This document shows positions 9,124 through 17,991 of a DNA stretch of 64,000 nt, piece after piece; within the stretch, counting starts at the first letter, position 1; each line of letters starts with the position of its first letter. A program made the position numbers and the translations under genes. The DNA is from Streptomyces seoulensis (GTDB lineage: Bacteria; Actinomycetota; Actinomycetes; Streptomycetales; Streptomycetaceae). The notes below the pieces were generated by a model, which was not told the origin of the DNA, did no database searches, and saw nothing but the letters and a program-made list of their open reading frames with translations. The stretch is taken from the NCBI GenBank assembly GCA_013364255.1, contig CP054936.1, positions 2,448,853 through 2,512,852 on the forward strand, given 5' to 3'.

Positions 9124-10197
9124 TCAGGGCGCCTGGAGGTCGACCAGGCGGGCCAGCGCCTCCCGGTGGGCGCCCGCCGTGCCGTAGGCGAGGGAGTCGG
9201 CCTTGGCCCGCTTCAGATACAGGTGGACCGGGTGCTCCCACGTCATGCCGATGCCGCCGTGCAGTTGCAGCGCCTCCTCGGCGGCGTGGACGGCGACCGG
9301 GGCGGCGTAGGCCTGGGCGACGGCGGCGGCCACATCGGCGTCCTCGCCGCGCGCGAGCGCGTCGGCGGCGTTGCGGGCGGCGGCGCGGAGGTTGACGACC
9401 TCCAGCCACAGCTGGGCGAGGCGGTGCTTGAGGGCCTGGAAGCCGCCGACCGGCCGGTTGAACTGCTTGCGCTCCTTGAGGTGGCGCACGGTCTCGGTCA
9501 GCGACCAGTCGGCGAGGCCGAACTGCTCGGAGGCGAGCAGGGCGGCCCCGGCGCGCAGGGCCCGGCGCACGGCGGGCGCGGCCTCGCCCAGGCGGCGGCC
9601 CGGCGCTCCGTCGAGGACCACGCGGGCCAGCGGACGCGTCAGGTCCAGGGACACCTGCGCGGTGACGGTCGCGGCGGAGGCCCCGACGGCGTACAGCCCG
9701 CCGTCGTCGGCCGGCACAAGCAGCACGTCGGCGATCGACGCGTCGGCCACGGCGGTCAGTTCCCCGTGCAGCGCGCCGTTCTCCAGCCGCGCGGCCGGGC
9801 AGCGGGCGCCCGGCGCGGTGTGCAGGCCGACGGCGAGCGCGCCGATCGAGGTGGCCGCCGCCAGGTCGGCGAGCAGGTCGTCGGCGCCGCACGCCAGCAG
9901 CGCCTCGGTGGCCACGACGGCGCTGGTGAGGTAGGGCACGGGCGCGACCGCGCGTCCCAACTCCTCCAGGACGACGGCGGCTTCGCGGTGCGTGGCGCCC
10001 TGGCCGCCCAGTTCCTCGGGCACCAGCAGACCGGCCAGGCCCATGCCGTGCGCGAGCGACTTCCACAGCGGCACGTCGTGCGGGGCGTCCGACTCGGTGC
10101 GGGCGATGACGCCCGCCGCGTCGCAGTGGTCCGTGAGCAGGTCGCGGACCGCGGCGCGCAGCGCCTCCTCCTCCTCGGAGTAGAGCAGATCGGTCAT
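9124..10197 (-). CDS. Acyl-CoA dehydrogenase, short form
   Basis: FAD-dependent acyl-CoA dehydrogenase family, 357 aa. It has an N-terminal helical domain (MTDLLYSEEEEALRAAVRDL), a reduced middle beta domain, and a C-terminal helical domain with KERKQFNRPVGGFQALKHR and LQLHGGIGMTWEHPVHLYLKR. Such shorter proteins are typically the second subunit of heteromeric actinobacterial dehydrogenases (sterol or fatty-acid side-chain type) and pair with a neighbouring full-length copy. The ATG overlaps the stop of the upstream dehydrogenase by four bases, indicating translational coupling and likely complex formation. Confidence 0.9.
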   Translation of the reverse strand: MTDLLYSEEEEALRAAVRDLLTDHCDAAGVIARTESDAPHDVPLWKSLAHGMGLAGLLVPEELGGQGATHREAAVVLEELGRAVAPVPYLTSAVVATEALLACGADDLLADLAAATSIGALAVGLHTAPGARCPAARLENGALHGELTAVADASIADVLLVPADDGGLYAVGASAATVTAQVSLDLTRPLARVVLDGAPGRRLGEAAPAVRRALRAGAALLASEQFGLADWSLTETVRHLKERKQFNRPVGGFQALKHRLAQLWLEVVNLRAAARNAADALARGEDADVAAAVAQAYAAPVAVHAAEEALQLHGGIGMTWEHPVHLYLKRAKADSLAYGTAGAHREALARLVDLQAP

Positions 10198-11384
10198 CGG
10201 GCCAGGTCCTTCCAGGCGACGTCCTTGTCGGTGCGCGGCTCGGCGGGCAGGCCCAGGACGCGTTCGGCGACGATGTTCAGCAGGATCTCGCTGGTCCCGC
10301 CCTCGATGCTGTTGCCCTTGGCGCGCAGGTAGCGGTAGCCGGCGTCGCGGCCGGTGAAGTCGACCAGTTCGGGACGGCGAAGCGTCCAGTCGTCGTACAG
10401 CAGGCCCTCCTCGCCGCGCAGTTCGACCTCCAGGCCGCTGATCTCCTGGTTGAGGCGGGCGAAGGCGAGCTTCATGCCGGAACCCTCGTATCCGGGCTGG
10501 CCGGCGGCGAGTCGCTGGCGCAGGCGCTCGGCGGTCAGCCGGGAGACCTCGGCCTCCACCCACAGCTTCAGCAGCCGCTGGTGCAGGTCGTGGGTGCGCA
10601 GTTCCGGGCGCTCGCGCCAGGTCTTCGCCAGCGGGCCGATCATGCCGCCCTCGCGGGGCAGCCGCATGCCGCCGATGGAGACGCGCTCGTTCATCAGCGT
10701 GGTCTGCGCGACCTTCCAGCCCTCGCCGACACCGCCGAGGCGGTGGGCGTCGGGGATGCGGACGCCGGTGAGGAAGACCTCGTTGAACTCGGCCTCGCCG
10801 GTGATCTGGCGCAGCGGCCGGACCTCGACGCCGGGATCGGTCATGTCGCACAGGAAATAGGTGATGCCCTGGTGCTTGGGCAGGGCCGGGTCGGTGCGCG
10901 CGATGAGGATGGCCCAGCGGGCGACATGGGCGCTGGAGGTCCACACCTTCTGCCCGTCGACCACCCAGTCCTCGCCGTCGCGGACGGCGCGGGTGCCCAG
11001 GGCGGCGAGGTCGGAGCCGGCGCCGGGCTCGCTGAACAGCTGGCACCACACCTCCTGACCGGTCCACAGGGGCCGCAGGAAGCGCCGCCGCTGCTCCTCG
11101 GCGCCGTAGCGCAGGATGGTCGGGGCGGCCATGCCCAGGCCGATGCCGATGCGGCGCGGGTCGTTGTCGGGGGCGCCGGCCGCCTCCAGTTCGGCGTCCA
11201 CGACGGCTTGCAGCGCGCGCGGCGCGCCGAGCCCGCCGAGGCCCTCCGGGTAGTGCACCCAGGCGAGACCGGCGTCGAAGCGGGCTTCCAGGAAGGTCAG
11301 CCGGTCGGTGGTGGCGGGCGGGTGGGCGGCCATCAACTCCTGGGTGCGGCGGCGCAGTTCGGCCGCGTCGAGCCGGCTGGTCAT
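10194..11384 (-). CDS. Acyl-CoA dehydrogenase, partner subunit
   Basis: 396-aa FAD acyl-CoA dehydrogenase. The middle domain shows CQLFSEPGAGSDLA and DWVVDGQKVWTSSAH, the usual FAD/substrate motifs. The C-terminus has GNSIEGGTSEILLNIVAERV. It probably forms a heteromer with the 357-aa protein encoded next. It is the second gene of a three-gene operon in which both junctions are 4-base overlaps (10194-10197 and 11381-11384). Substrate is unknown; a CoA thioester of a catabolic intermediate is likely. Confidence 0.92.
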   Translation of the reverse strand: MTSRLDAAELRRRTQELMAAHPPATTDRLTFLEARFDAGLAWVHYPEGLGGLGAPRALQAVVDAELEAAGAPDNDPRRIGIGLGMAAPTILRYGAEEQRRRFLRPLWTGQEVWCQLFSEPGAGSDLAALGTRAVRDGEDWVVDGQKVWTSSAHVARWAILIARTDPALPKHQGITYFLCDMTDPGVEVRPLRQITGEAEFNEVFLTGVRIPDAHRLGGVGEGWKVAQTTLMNERVSIGGMRLPREGGMIGPLAKTWRERPELRTHDLHQRLLKLWVEAEVSRLTAERLRQRLAAGQPGYEGSGMKLAFARLNQEISGLEVELRGEEGLLYDDWTLRRPELVDFTGRDAGYRYLRAKGNSIEGGTSEILLNIVAERVLGLPAEPRTDKDVAWKDLAR

Positions 11385-12358
11385 GCGGCGGCACCGTCGC
11401 GGTGCGCGGGCAGCACGGCGACACGGCCGGTGGTGACGCCGTCGGCGACCCGCTGCACGGCGGACGCGGCGCCGTCCAGCGGCACCCGCTCGCTCACCAG
11501 CGGCTTGATCGCGCCCCGGGCGGCCAGTTCGGTGAGCTGCTCGTGGCAGTGCTGGACCAGCTTCGGGTTCTTGGTGTTGTACAGGCCCCAGTGCAGGCCG
11601 AGGATCGAGTAGTTCTTCACCAGCGCGTGGTTGAGCGCCGGGCTGGGGACGGCGCCGCTGGCGAAGCCCACGACCACGATCCGGCCCTCGAAGGCGACGG
11701 TCTTGGCGGACTGGGCGTAGGCCGCTCCGCCGACCGGGTCGTAGACCACGTCGGCGCCGCGGCCGCCGGTGGCCTCCTTGACGGCGGCGACGACGTCCTC
11801 GGCACGCCGGTCGACGACGACGTCGCAGCCCAGCTCACGGGCCGCGGCCGCCTTGTCCGGGCCGCCGACGACGCCGATGACGGTGGCGCCGGCCGCCTTG
11901 CCCAGCTGGACGGCGGCGCTGCCGACGCCGCCCGCGGCCGCGTGCACGAGCAGTGTCTCGCCGGCCTCCAGGTGCGCCCGGCGGTGCAGCCCGAACCAGC
12001 CCGTCTGGTATCCGATGTGCAGGGCGGCCGCCTCGGCGTCGTCCAGGGCCTCGGGCGCGGGCAGCAGGGCGGCCTCGTCGGCGACCGCGTACTCGGCGAA
12101 ACCGCCGTACGGCAGCGCCGGGTTGGCGATCACCCGGCGGCCGTCCTCGGTCTCGCCGCAGATCTCCACGCCCGGGGTGAACGGCAGCGGCGGCCGGACC
12201 TGGTACTGGCCCCGGCACAGCAGCGCGTCGGGGAAGTTGACGTTGGCGGCACGGACCCTCAGCAGGACCTGACCGTCGCCGGGCACGGGCCGCTCGGTCT
12301 CCGCCAGCCGCATCACCTCGCTCGGCTCGCCGTTCTCGTGCACTCGCCATGCCTGCAT
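11381..12358 (-). CDS. NADPH:quinone oxidoreductase-like MDR enzyme
   Basis: 325-aa medium-chain reductase of the zeta-crystallin type, without structural zinc. It has the N-terminal GroES-like domain (NVNFPDALLCRGQYQ, FTPGVEICG) and a Rossmann fold with VHAAAGGVGSAAVQLGKAAGA and YDPVGGAAY. The ATG at 12358 follows GGAGGCG; the longer frame upstream lacks a ribosome site. It is first in the operon with the two acyl-CoA dehydrogenases, so it may act on an enoyl or quinone product of the same pathway, or recycle electrons. Confidence 0.9.
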   Translation of the reverse strand: MQAWRVHENGEPSEVMRLAETERPVPGDGQVLLRVRAANVNFPDALLCRGQYQVRPPLPFTPGVEICGETEDGRRVIANPALPYGGFAEYAVADEAALLPAPEALDDAEAAALHIGYQTGWFGLHRRAHLEAGETLLVHAAAGGVGSAAVQLGKAAGATVIGVVGGPDKAAAARELGCDVVVDRRAEDVVAAVKEATGGRGADVVYDPVGGAAYAQSAKTVAFEGRIVVVGFASGAVPSPALNHALVKNYSILGLHWGLYNTKNPKLVQHCHEQLTELAARGAIKPLVSERVPLDGAASAVQRVADGVTTGRVAVLPAHRDGAAA

Positions 12359-12409
12359 GCGCCGCCTCCACGGGTGACTGTTTCGTCGGACCGGGTTCGA
12401 CCGCATACT

Positions 12410-12421
12410 AAGCGGTCGCTT
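12410..12421. promoter_or_regulatory. Inverted repeat, candidate TetR-type operator of the acyl-CoA operon
   Basis: AAGCG-GT-CGCTT, a perfect 5-bp inverted repeat about 52 bases upstream of the quinone oxidoreductase start, within a small AT-richer patch (CATACTAAGCGG). Repeats of the TAAGCG-N2-CGCTTA type are common operators of actinobacterial TetR regulators of acyl-CoA catabolism. No tetR gene is adjacent; the nearest regulator is the XRE-cupin gene. Confidence 0.5.
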
Positions 12422-12442
12422 GCCGATCGGGGAACCCACGAG

Positions 12443-12510
12443 CCGGTCGGATCACCGGACCGGTCGGATCACCTGGCCGGTCGAGCCGCCAGGCCGGTCG
12501 AGTCGTTCGG
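12443..12510. repeat. Four in-register 17-bp tandem repeats
   Basis: Units start at 12443, 12460, 12477 and 12494, each beginning CCGGTCG. Units 1 and 2 read CCGGTCGGATCACCGGA and CCGGTCGGATCACCTGG. Units 3 and 4 keep CCGGTCGAG and then diverge. The array fills the space between the XRE-cupin stop and the oxidoreductase operator. It may be transcribed as a terminator-like region or serve as a multi-site binding region. Confidence 0.75.
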
Positions 12511-12538
12511 ATCGCCGAACCGGCCGCACGCGTCCGGG

Positions 12539-13126
12539 TCAGTCGTCCTCGGCGCGCCGGCTGGGCCGCGCCCGTACGTGCATGCGCTCGCCCTGCGGCC
12601 CGAACAGGCTCAGGAACTCCACCGGCCCCTCCCCCGCCGACCCGAACCAGTGCGGCACGCGCGTGTCGAACTCCGCCGCCTCGCCCGGCCCGAGCACCAC
12701 GTCGTGCTCGCCCAGCACCAGGCGCAGCCTGCCGGAGAGCACGTACAGCCACTCGTAACCTTCGTGGGTGCGCGGGTCCGGCTCCAGCTCGCGCCGCGGT
12801 TCGAGCACCTTGTACGCCTGCAGGCCGCCGGGCTGGCGGGTGAGCGGCCAGTGGGTGCGGCCGCCGCGCACGATCGGTTTCCTGGCCCGCACCCGGGGGT
12901 CGTCCACCGGCGGCGCGCCGACCAGTTCGTCGAGCGGCACCTGATGGGCCTGCGCGATCGGCAGCAGCAGTTCCAGGCTGGGCTTGCGCAGGCCGGACTC
13001 CAGCCGCGAGAGGGTGGAGACGGAGATGCCGGTCGTCTCCGACAGGGCCGCCAGGGTCACGTCGCGCTCCTTGCGCAGACGCCGCAGTCTCGGCCCCACA
13101 CCGGCCAGTACGTCGTCGGTACTCAT
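12539..13126 (-). CDS. XRE-family regulator with C-terminal cupin domain
   Basis: 195 aa. An N-terminal Cro/CI helix-turn-helix (about 10-65: LRRLRKERDVTLAALSETTG, SVSTLSRLESGLRKPSLELL) is followed by a cupin_2 barrel (about 105-180) with EWLYVLSGRLRLVLG and FDTRVPHWFGSAG. Proteins of this design usually sense a small molecule or amine and regulate a neighbouring gene. It is divergent from the flavoprotein gene across 78 bases and upstream, on the same strand, of the acyl-CoA operon. The divergent oxidoreductase is the more likely target. Confidence 0.9.
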   Translation of the reverse strand: MSTDDVLAGVGPRLRRLRKERDVTLAALSETTGISVSTLSRLESGLRKPSLELLLPIAQAHQVPLDELVGAPPVDDPRVRARKPIVRGGRTHWPLTRQPGGLQAYKVLEPRRELEPDPRTHEGYEWLYVLSGRLRLVLGEHDVVLGPGEAAEFDTRVPHWFGSAGEGPVEFLSLFGPQGERMHVRARPSRRAEDD

Positions 13127-13204
13127 GAGGACATTGCAGGTTCAGCAAAGAGGTTTGTCAATCCGGCAGTGTGTCGGCGACCGTCGTGCCCGGAGGTGGT
13201 CGTC

Positions 13205-14209
13205 ATGACCGAGAAGACCCGGCACAGCGGGAAGACCGAGAAGCACGGGAACAGGACCGACGCGTACGAGGTGGTCGTCGTCGGGGGCGGCGCGGCCGGG
13301 CTGTCCGCCGCTCTGGTCCTCGGCCGGGCCCGGCGCCGCACCCTGGTCGTCGACGCGGGCGAGCCGCGCAACGCCCCCGCCGCGCATCTGCAGGGGTTCC
13401 TGTCCCGGGACGGCATGCCGCCGGCCGAGCTGCTGGCCGTGGGCCGCGAGGAGATCGCGCGCTACGGGGTCGAGCTGGTCCGGGACCGGGCGGTGGACGC
13501 CGTACGGGACGCCGACGGGGAGTTCGACGTGACCCTGGCGGGCGGGAGCGCGGTGCACGGCCGGCACCTGGTCGTCGCGACCGGGCTCAAGGACGAGCTG
13601 CCCGGTGTGCCGGGGCTCGCCGAACGCTTCGGCCGGGACGTGCTGCACTGCCCGTACTGCCACGGCTGGGAGGTGCGCGACCAGAGCTTCGGCGTGCTGG
13701 CCACGAGCGCGCTGAGCGTGCACCAGGCGCTGATGGTGACCCAGTGGTCCAAGGACGTGACGCTGTTCCTGCACGAGGTCGCCGAGGCGGAGCTGAGCGA
13801 CGACGAGCTGCGCGGACTGGCCGCCGCGGGGGTCGCCGTGGTGCCCGGGAAGGTGGCGGAGGTCGTGGTCGAGGCCGACCGGCTGACCGGGGTCCGGCTC
13901 GCGGACGGGACGGCGCACGCCCGTGAGGCGCTGTTCGTCGCGCCGCGCGCGGTGCCGCGCAACGACCTCCTGCGGCGGCTGGGCGCCGAGCTGCGCGAGA
14001 CGCCGTTCGGCGCGTACCCGGAGACCGACGAGCGCGGGCTGACCAGCGTTCCCGGGCTGTGGGCGGCCGGCAACGCGAGCGGCTTCGCCGAGCAGGTGGT
14101 CAACGCGGCCAGCCGGGGCTACCGGGCCGGCGCGGCGATCAACGGCGAGCTGCTGTTCGCCGACCTCGACGCGGCGGTGGCGGCGCGGAGCGGGACGGCC
14201 GGGGCGTAG
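13205..14209 (+). CDS. Thioredoxin-reductase-like FAD/NAD(P) oxidoreductase
   Basis: 334 aa. FAD-binding GGGAAGLSAALVLGRARR follows an 18-residue charged N-terminus. The disulfide motif CPYC is in HCPYCHGWEV (about residue 152), and the C-terminal FAD motif is TSVPGLWAAGNASGFAEQV. The ATG at 13205 follows GGAGGTGG. In this subfamily the CPYC pair may be a working redox disulfide or may accept electrons from a dithiol substrate, as in gliotoxin/holomycin-type reductases. The NADPH-binding GxGxxA motif in the middle is poorly kept (FGVLATSALSVHQA), so the electron donor is uncertain. It is probably regulated by the divergent XRE-cupin protein. Confidence 0.88.
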   Translation: MTEKTRHSGKTEKHGNRTDAYEVVVVGGGAAGLSAALVLGRARRRTLVVDAGEPRNAPAAHLQGFLSRDGMPPAELLAVGREEIARYGVELVRDRAVDAVRDADGEFDVTLAGGSAVHGRHLVVATGLKDELPGVPGLAERFGRDVLHCPYCHGWEVRDQSFGVLATSALSVHQALMVTQWSKDVTLFLHEVAEAELSDDELRGLAAAGVAVVPGKVAEVVVEADRLTGVRLADGTAHAREALFVAPRAVPRNDLLRRLGAELRETPFGAYPETDERGLTSVPGLWAAGNASGFAEQVVNAASRGYRAGAAINGELLFADLDAAVAARSGTAGA

Positions 14210-14402
14210 CGCCGACGCGTGGCGCGCCCCGAGGGCACCCGCGCCGCACCCACCGGGCCGCCCCGGGCCCACCCGCGCCGCACACGCCCTGCCGCCCGGG
14301 ACCACCCGCACCGCACACGTTGCCGCACCGCACCGCACGGGCGGGTGCACGCGTCGTGGGCGCGCAGGTGTGGGGCGCCCTCCCGCGGTGCACCATGACT
14401 GC

Positions 14403-15941
14403 ATGTTGCTTGCCCGGCTGGCCCAGGTGTCCCGGGAGGTCGCGGCCACCTCGGCGCGGTCCCGGAAGACCGCCCTGCTCGCGGAGCTGTTCCGGGAGGC
14501 GGCGGCGGACGACGTGCCGATCGTCATCCCGTATCTGGCCGGACGGCTGCCGCAGGGGCGGCTCGGCGTGGGGTGGAAGGTGCTGGGACGCCGCAGCGCG
14601 CCGGCCGCCGAGCCCTCCCTCACCGTGGCCGCGGTGGACGCCCTGCTCAGCGAGCTGGGCAAGGTGTCCGGACCCGGCTCGCAGGCGGAACGCACGCGTC
14701 TGGTGGGCGCGTTGATGTCCGCGGCCACCGAGGACGAACAGCGGTTCCTGCTGGGGCTGCTCACCGGCGAGGTGCGGCAGGGCGCGCTCGACGCGGTCGC
14801 CGTGGAGGGGCTGGCCCTGGCGACGGAGGCGCCGGCGGCGGACGTGCGCCGGGCGGTGATGCTCGCCGGATCGCTGCAACCGGTGGCCCGGGCGCTGCTC
14901 GCGGACGGTCCGCCCGCCCTGGAGCGGTTCCGGCTCACCGTGGGCCGCCCGGTGCTGCCGATGCTCGCGCACAGCGCCTCCTCGGTGGCCGAGGCGGTCG
15001 ACAAGCTGGGCGCGTGCGCCGTGGAGGAGAAGCTGGACGGCATCCGCGTCCAGGTGCACCGCGACGGGGACACCGTACGGGTGCACACCCGCACCCTGGA
15101 CGACATCACCGACCGGCTGCCCGAGGTGACGGCGGCGGCGCTGGAGCTGGCGGGTGAGCGGTTCATCCTGGACGGCGAGGTGATCTCCTTCGGCGCGGAC
15201 GGCCGGCCGCGTTCCTTCCAGGAGACCGCCGGGCGCGTCGGCTCCCGGGTGGACGTGGCCACGGCCGCCGCGGCCGTCCCGGTCTCGCCCGTCTTCTTCG
15301 ACGCGCTGTCGGTGGGCGACCGCGACCTGCTGGACCTGCCTTTCACCGAGCGGCACGCCGAACTGGCCCGGCTGGTGCCGGAGCCGATGCGGGTCAGGCG
15401 GGCCCTGGTCGCCGGTCCCGAGGAGGTACGGCGGGCCGAGGACTTCCTCGCCGAGACCCTGGGACGCGGCCACGAGGGGGTGGTCGTCAAGGCGCTGGAC
15501 GCCCCCTACAGCGCGGGCCGGCGCGGCGCGTCGTGGCGGAAGGTCAAGCCCGTGCACACGCTGGACCTCGTGGTCCTGGCCGCCGAGTGGGGCCACGGCC
15601 GCCGCACCGGCAGGCTGTCCAACCTGCACCTGGGCGCGCGCGCCGCCGAGGGCGGCTTCGTGATGCTCGGCAAGACGTTCAAGGGCATGACCGACACGAT
15701 GCTGGCCTGGCAGACCGAACGGCTGCGGGAGCTGGCGGTCGAGGAGCGGGGCTGGGGGGTGACCGTGCGTCCGGAGCTGGTCGTCGAGATCGCCTACGAC
15801 GGCCTCCAGCGCTCCACGCGCTACCCGGCCGGCGTCACCCTGCGCTTCGCCAGGGTGGTGCGCTACCGGGAGGACAAGCGCCCCGAGGAGGCGGACACCG
15901 TGGAGACGCTGCTGGCGGCACACCCGGAGGTACGGCCATGA
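14403..15941 (+). CDS. ATP-dependent DNA ligase (LigB/archaeal-like)
   Basis: 512 aa. An N-terminal DNA-binding domain (about 1-190) precedes the nucleotidyltransferase domain with the adenylated lysine motif EEKLDGIRVQ (Lys210), then DGEVISFG (motif III), GHEGVVVKALD (motif IV) and SWRKVKP (motif V). The C-terminal OB domain follows. The size and N-terminal domain match the replicative-type ATP ligase found as LigB in mycobacteria, not the short LigD ligase. The essential chromosomal ligase of bacteria is NAD-dependent, so this is an accessory repair enzyme. Its stop overlaps the start of the Nudix gene (ATGA). The ATG at 14403 has a weak ribosome site. Confidence 0.93.
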   Translation: MLLARLAQVSREVAATSARSRKTALLAELFREAAADDVPIVIPYLAGRLPQGRLGVGWKVLGRRSAPAAEPSLTVAAVDALLSELGKVSGPGSQAERTRLVGALMSAATEDEQRFLLGLLTGEVRQGALDAVAVEGLALATEAPAADVRRAVMLAGSLQPVARALLADGPPALERFRLTVGRPVLPMLAHSASSVAEAVDKLGACAVEEKLDGIRVQVHRDGDTVRVHTRTLDDITDRLPEVTAAALELAGERFILDGEVISFGADGRPRSFQETAGRVGSRVDVATAAAAVPVSPVFFDALSVGDRDLLDLPFTERHAELARLVPEPMRVRRALVAGPEEVRRAEDFLAETLGRGHEGVVVKALDAPYSAGRRGASWRKVKPVHTLDLVVLAAEWGHGRRTGRLSNLHLGARAAEGGFVMLGKTFKGMTDTMLAWQTERLRELAVEERGWGVTVRPELVVEIAYDGLQRSTRYPAGVTLRFARVVRYREDKRPEEADTVETLLAAHPEVRP

Positions 15942-16504
15942 CGGACCGGCACGACGCGCACGACCGGGGCAAGGAGGACGACCGGCACCACGGGGACGAC
16001 CGGCACGACGAGGACGACCGCCACGACACGTCCCGCCGGCGGGGCAGGCGCAGCGCCGGGCTGCTGCTGTTCCGCCGTACCGGCGACGACGGCCTGGAGG
16101 TGCTGCTCGCGCACATGGGCGGCCCGCTGTGGGCCCGGCGGGACGTGGGCGCCTGGACGGTGCCCAAAGGGGAGTACACCCCTGACGAGCCCGCCTGGAC
16201 GGCCGCCCGGCGCGAGTTCCGGGAGGAGCTGGGGCTGCCGCCCCCGGACGGCGAGGCGGTGCCGCTGGGCGAGGTCCGGCAGGCCAGCGGCAAGACCGTG
16301 ACCGCCTGGGCGGTGGAGGGCGACCTCGATCCGGCGACGATCACGCCCGGCACGTTCACCATGGAATGGCCGCCGCGGTCCGGGCGGACCGCGGACTTCC
16401 CGGAGATCGACCGGGTGGAGTGGCTGGACCTCGACCGGGCGCGCGCGGTGATCGTCAAGGCGCAGGGCGCGTTTCTGGACCGGTTGGCTGAGCACTCGCG
16501 CTGA
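15938..16504 (+). CDS. Nudix hydrolase with His/Asp-rich N-terminal tail
   Basis: 188 aa. The Nudix box is complete: G-x5-E in GEYTPDE, then REFREELGL. Preceding it, RSAGLLLFRR and WTVPKGE are typical of MutT-like proteins acting on nucleoside diphosphate derivatives. Residues 1-38 are an unusual low-complexity tail of DRHD/DDRHH repeats ending in an Arg cluster. It is coupled to the DNA ligase by an ATGA overlap. A plausible role is clearing adenylated by-products of ligation such as Ap4A, but this is inference from pairing alone. Confidence 0.88.
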   Translation: MTDRHDAHDRGKEDDRHHGDDRHDEDDRHDTSRRRGRRSAGLLLFRRTGDDGLEVLLAHMGGPLWARRDVGAWTVPKGEYTPDEPAWTAARREFREELGLPPPDGEAVPLGEVRQASGKTVTAWAVEGDLDPATITPGTFTMEWPPRSGRTADFPEIDRVEWLDLDRARAVIVKAQGAFLDRLAEHSR

Positions 16505-16580
16505 GGAGGGCCTCACGCGTTGCGGTCGCCGCCGCGGCGCGCGAAGGTCGAAGCACAGCCCGCCCCCAGGGAGGTCAGTC

Positions 16581-17966
16581 ATGTCCATCGCCACGGTGAA
16601 CCCGGCCAACGGCGAGACGCTCAAGACGTACGAGGCCATGGACGAGGAGGAGATCGAGCGCCGGCTCCAGCTCGCCGAGGCCACCTTCCGTACGTACCGG
16701 ACGACGTCCTTCGCCGAGCGGGCCCGCCTGCTGAACCGGGCCGCCGATCTGCTGGACGAGGACCAGGCGGAGATCGCCCGGGTGATGACCACGGAGATGG
16801 GCAAGCCCGTCGCGCAGGCCCGCGCCGAGGCCGCCAAGTGCGCCAAGGCGATGCGCTGGTACGCCGAGCACGCCGAGGAGCTGCTCGCCGACGAGGAGCC
16901 GGCCGAGGCCGACGTGAAGGACTCCGGCGCCTCCCGGGCCCTGGTCCGCTACCGGCCGCTCGGCCCGGTGCTCGCGGTGATGCCCTGGAACTTCCCGCTG
17001 TGGCAGGTGGTGCGGTTCGCGGCGCCCGCGCTGATGGCCGGCAACGTCGGGCTGCTCAAGCACGCCTCCAACGTCCCGCAGACCGCGCTGTACCTGGAGG
17101 ACCTGTTCCACCGGGCGGGCTTCACCAAGGGCTGCTTCCAGACGCTGCTGATCGGCTCCGGCGCGGTCGACGACGTCCTGCGCGACGAGCGGGTCAGGGC
17201 GGCCACGCTCACCGGCAGCGAGCCGGCCGGGCGGGCGGTGGCCGCCACCGCCGGCGAGATGATCAAGAAGACGGTGCTGGAGCTGGGCGGCAGCGACCCG
17301 TTCGTCGTGATGCCGTCGGCCGACGTCGACCGGGCCGCCGAGGTCGCGGTGACCGCGCGGGTGCAGAACAACGGGCAGTCGTGCATCGCCGCCAAGCGGT
17401 TCATCGTGCACACGGACGTCTACGACGCCTTCGCCGAGCGGTTCGTGGCCGGGATGAGGGCGCTGGAGGTGGGCGATCCGATGCGGGAGGAGACCGAGGT
17501 GGGTCCGCTCGCCAGCGAGCGGGGCCGGGCGGACCTGGAGGAGCTGGTCGACGACGCCCGGCGCGGCGGGGCGAGCGTGCTGTGCGGTGGCGAACGGCCC
17601 GACGGGCCCGGCTGGTACTACCCGCCGACCGTCCTGGCCGACGTCACCCGCGAGATGCGCGTCCACCGCGAGGAGGCCTTCGGCCCGGTCGCCACGCTGT
17701 ACCGGGCGGCCGACCTGGACGAGGCGGTGCTGATCGCCAACGACTCGCCGTTCGGCCTGAGTTCCAACGTGTGGACGCGCGACGAGAACGAGATCGACCG
17801 GTTCGTGCGGGATCTGGAGGCGGGCGGCGTCTACGTCAACGGGATGACCGCCTCGCATCCGGCGCTGCCGTTCGGCGGTGTGAAGCGCTCGGGGTACGGG
17901 CGTGAGCTGTCCGGGCACGGAATCCGCGAGTTCTGCAACATCACCACGGTATGGCACGGGGCGTGA
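16581..17966 (+). CDS. NAD(P)-dependent succinate-semialdehyde dehydrogenase-type ALDH
   Basis: 461-aa aldehyde dehydrogenase. Motifs: [20 protein letters not shown], catalytic Glu in [10 protein letters not shown], and catalytic Cys in [12 protein letters not shown]. The short N-terminus ([18 protein letters not shown]) and the SCIA active site are those of the GabD/Sad succinate-semialdehyde group, which makes succinate from the semialdehyde. A GGGAGGTCAGTC stretch precedes the ATG. No gabT neighbour is visible, so it stands alone after the ligase-Nudix pair. Confidence 0.88.
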   Translation: MSIATVNPANGETLKTYEAMDEEEIERRLQLAEATFRTYRTTSFAERARLLNRAADLLDEDQAEIARVMTTEMGKPVAQARAEAAKCAKAMRWYAEHAEELLADEEPAEADVKDSGASRALVRYRPLGPVLAVMPWNFPLWQVVRFAAPALMAGNVGLLKHASNVPQTALYLEDLFHRAGFTKGCFQTLLIGSGAVDDVLRDERVRAATLTGSEPAGRAVAATAGEMIKKTVLELGGSDPFVVMPSADVDRAAEVAVTARVQNNGQSCIAAKRFIVHTDVYDAFAERFVAGMRALEVGDPMREETEVGPLASERGRADLEELVDDARRGGASVLCGGERPDGPGWYYPPTVLADVTREMRVHREEAFGPVATLYRAADLDEAVLIANDSPFGLSSNVWTRDENEIDRFVRDLEAGGVYVNGMTASHPALPFGGVKRSGYGRELSGHGIREFCNITTVWHGA

Positions 17967-17991
17967 GCCTTCCGCGGCTACGATCGCCTTT

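Noticed and set aside
9124..11424. Continuous frame suggesting a fused 766-aa dehydrogenase
   Set aside because: The in-frame ATG at 10197 overlaps the stop of the partner gene in another frame, and only the last 357 residues show dehydrogenase motifs.
12439..12530. Tandem repeats taken as a phage attachment site
   Set aside because: No tRNA, integrase or phage gene is near; a four-unit direct repeat alone is not evidence of an att site.
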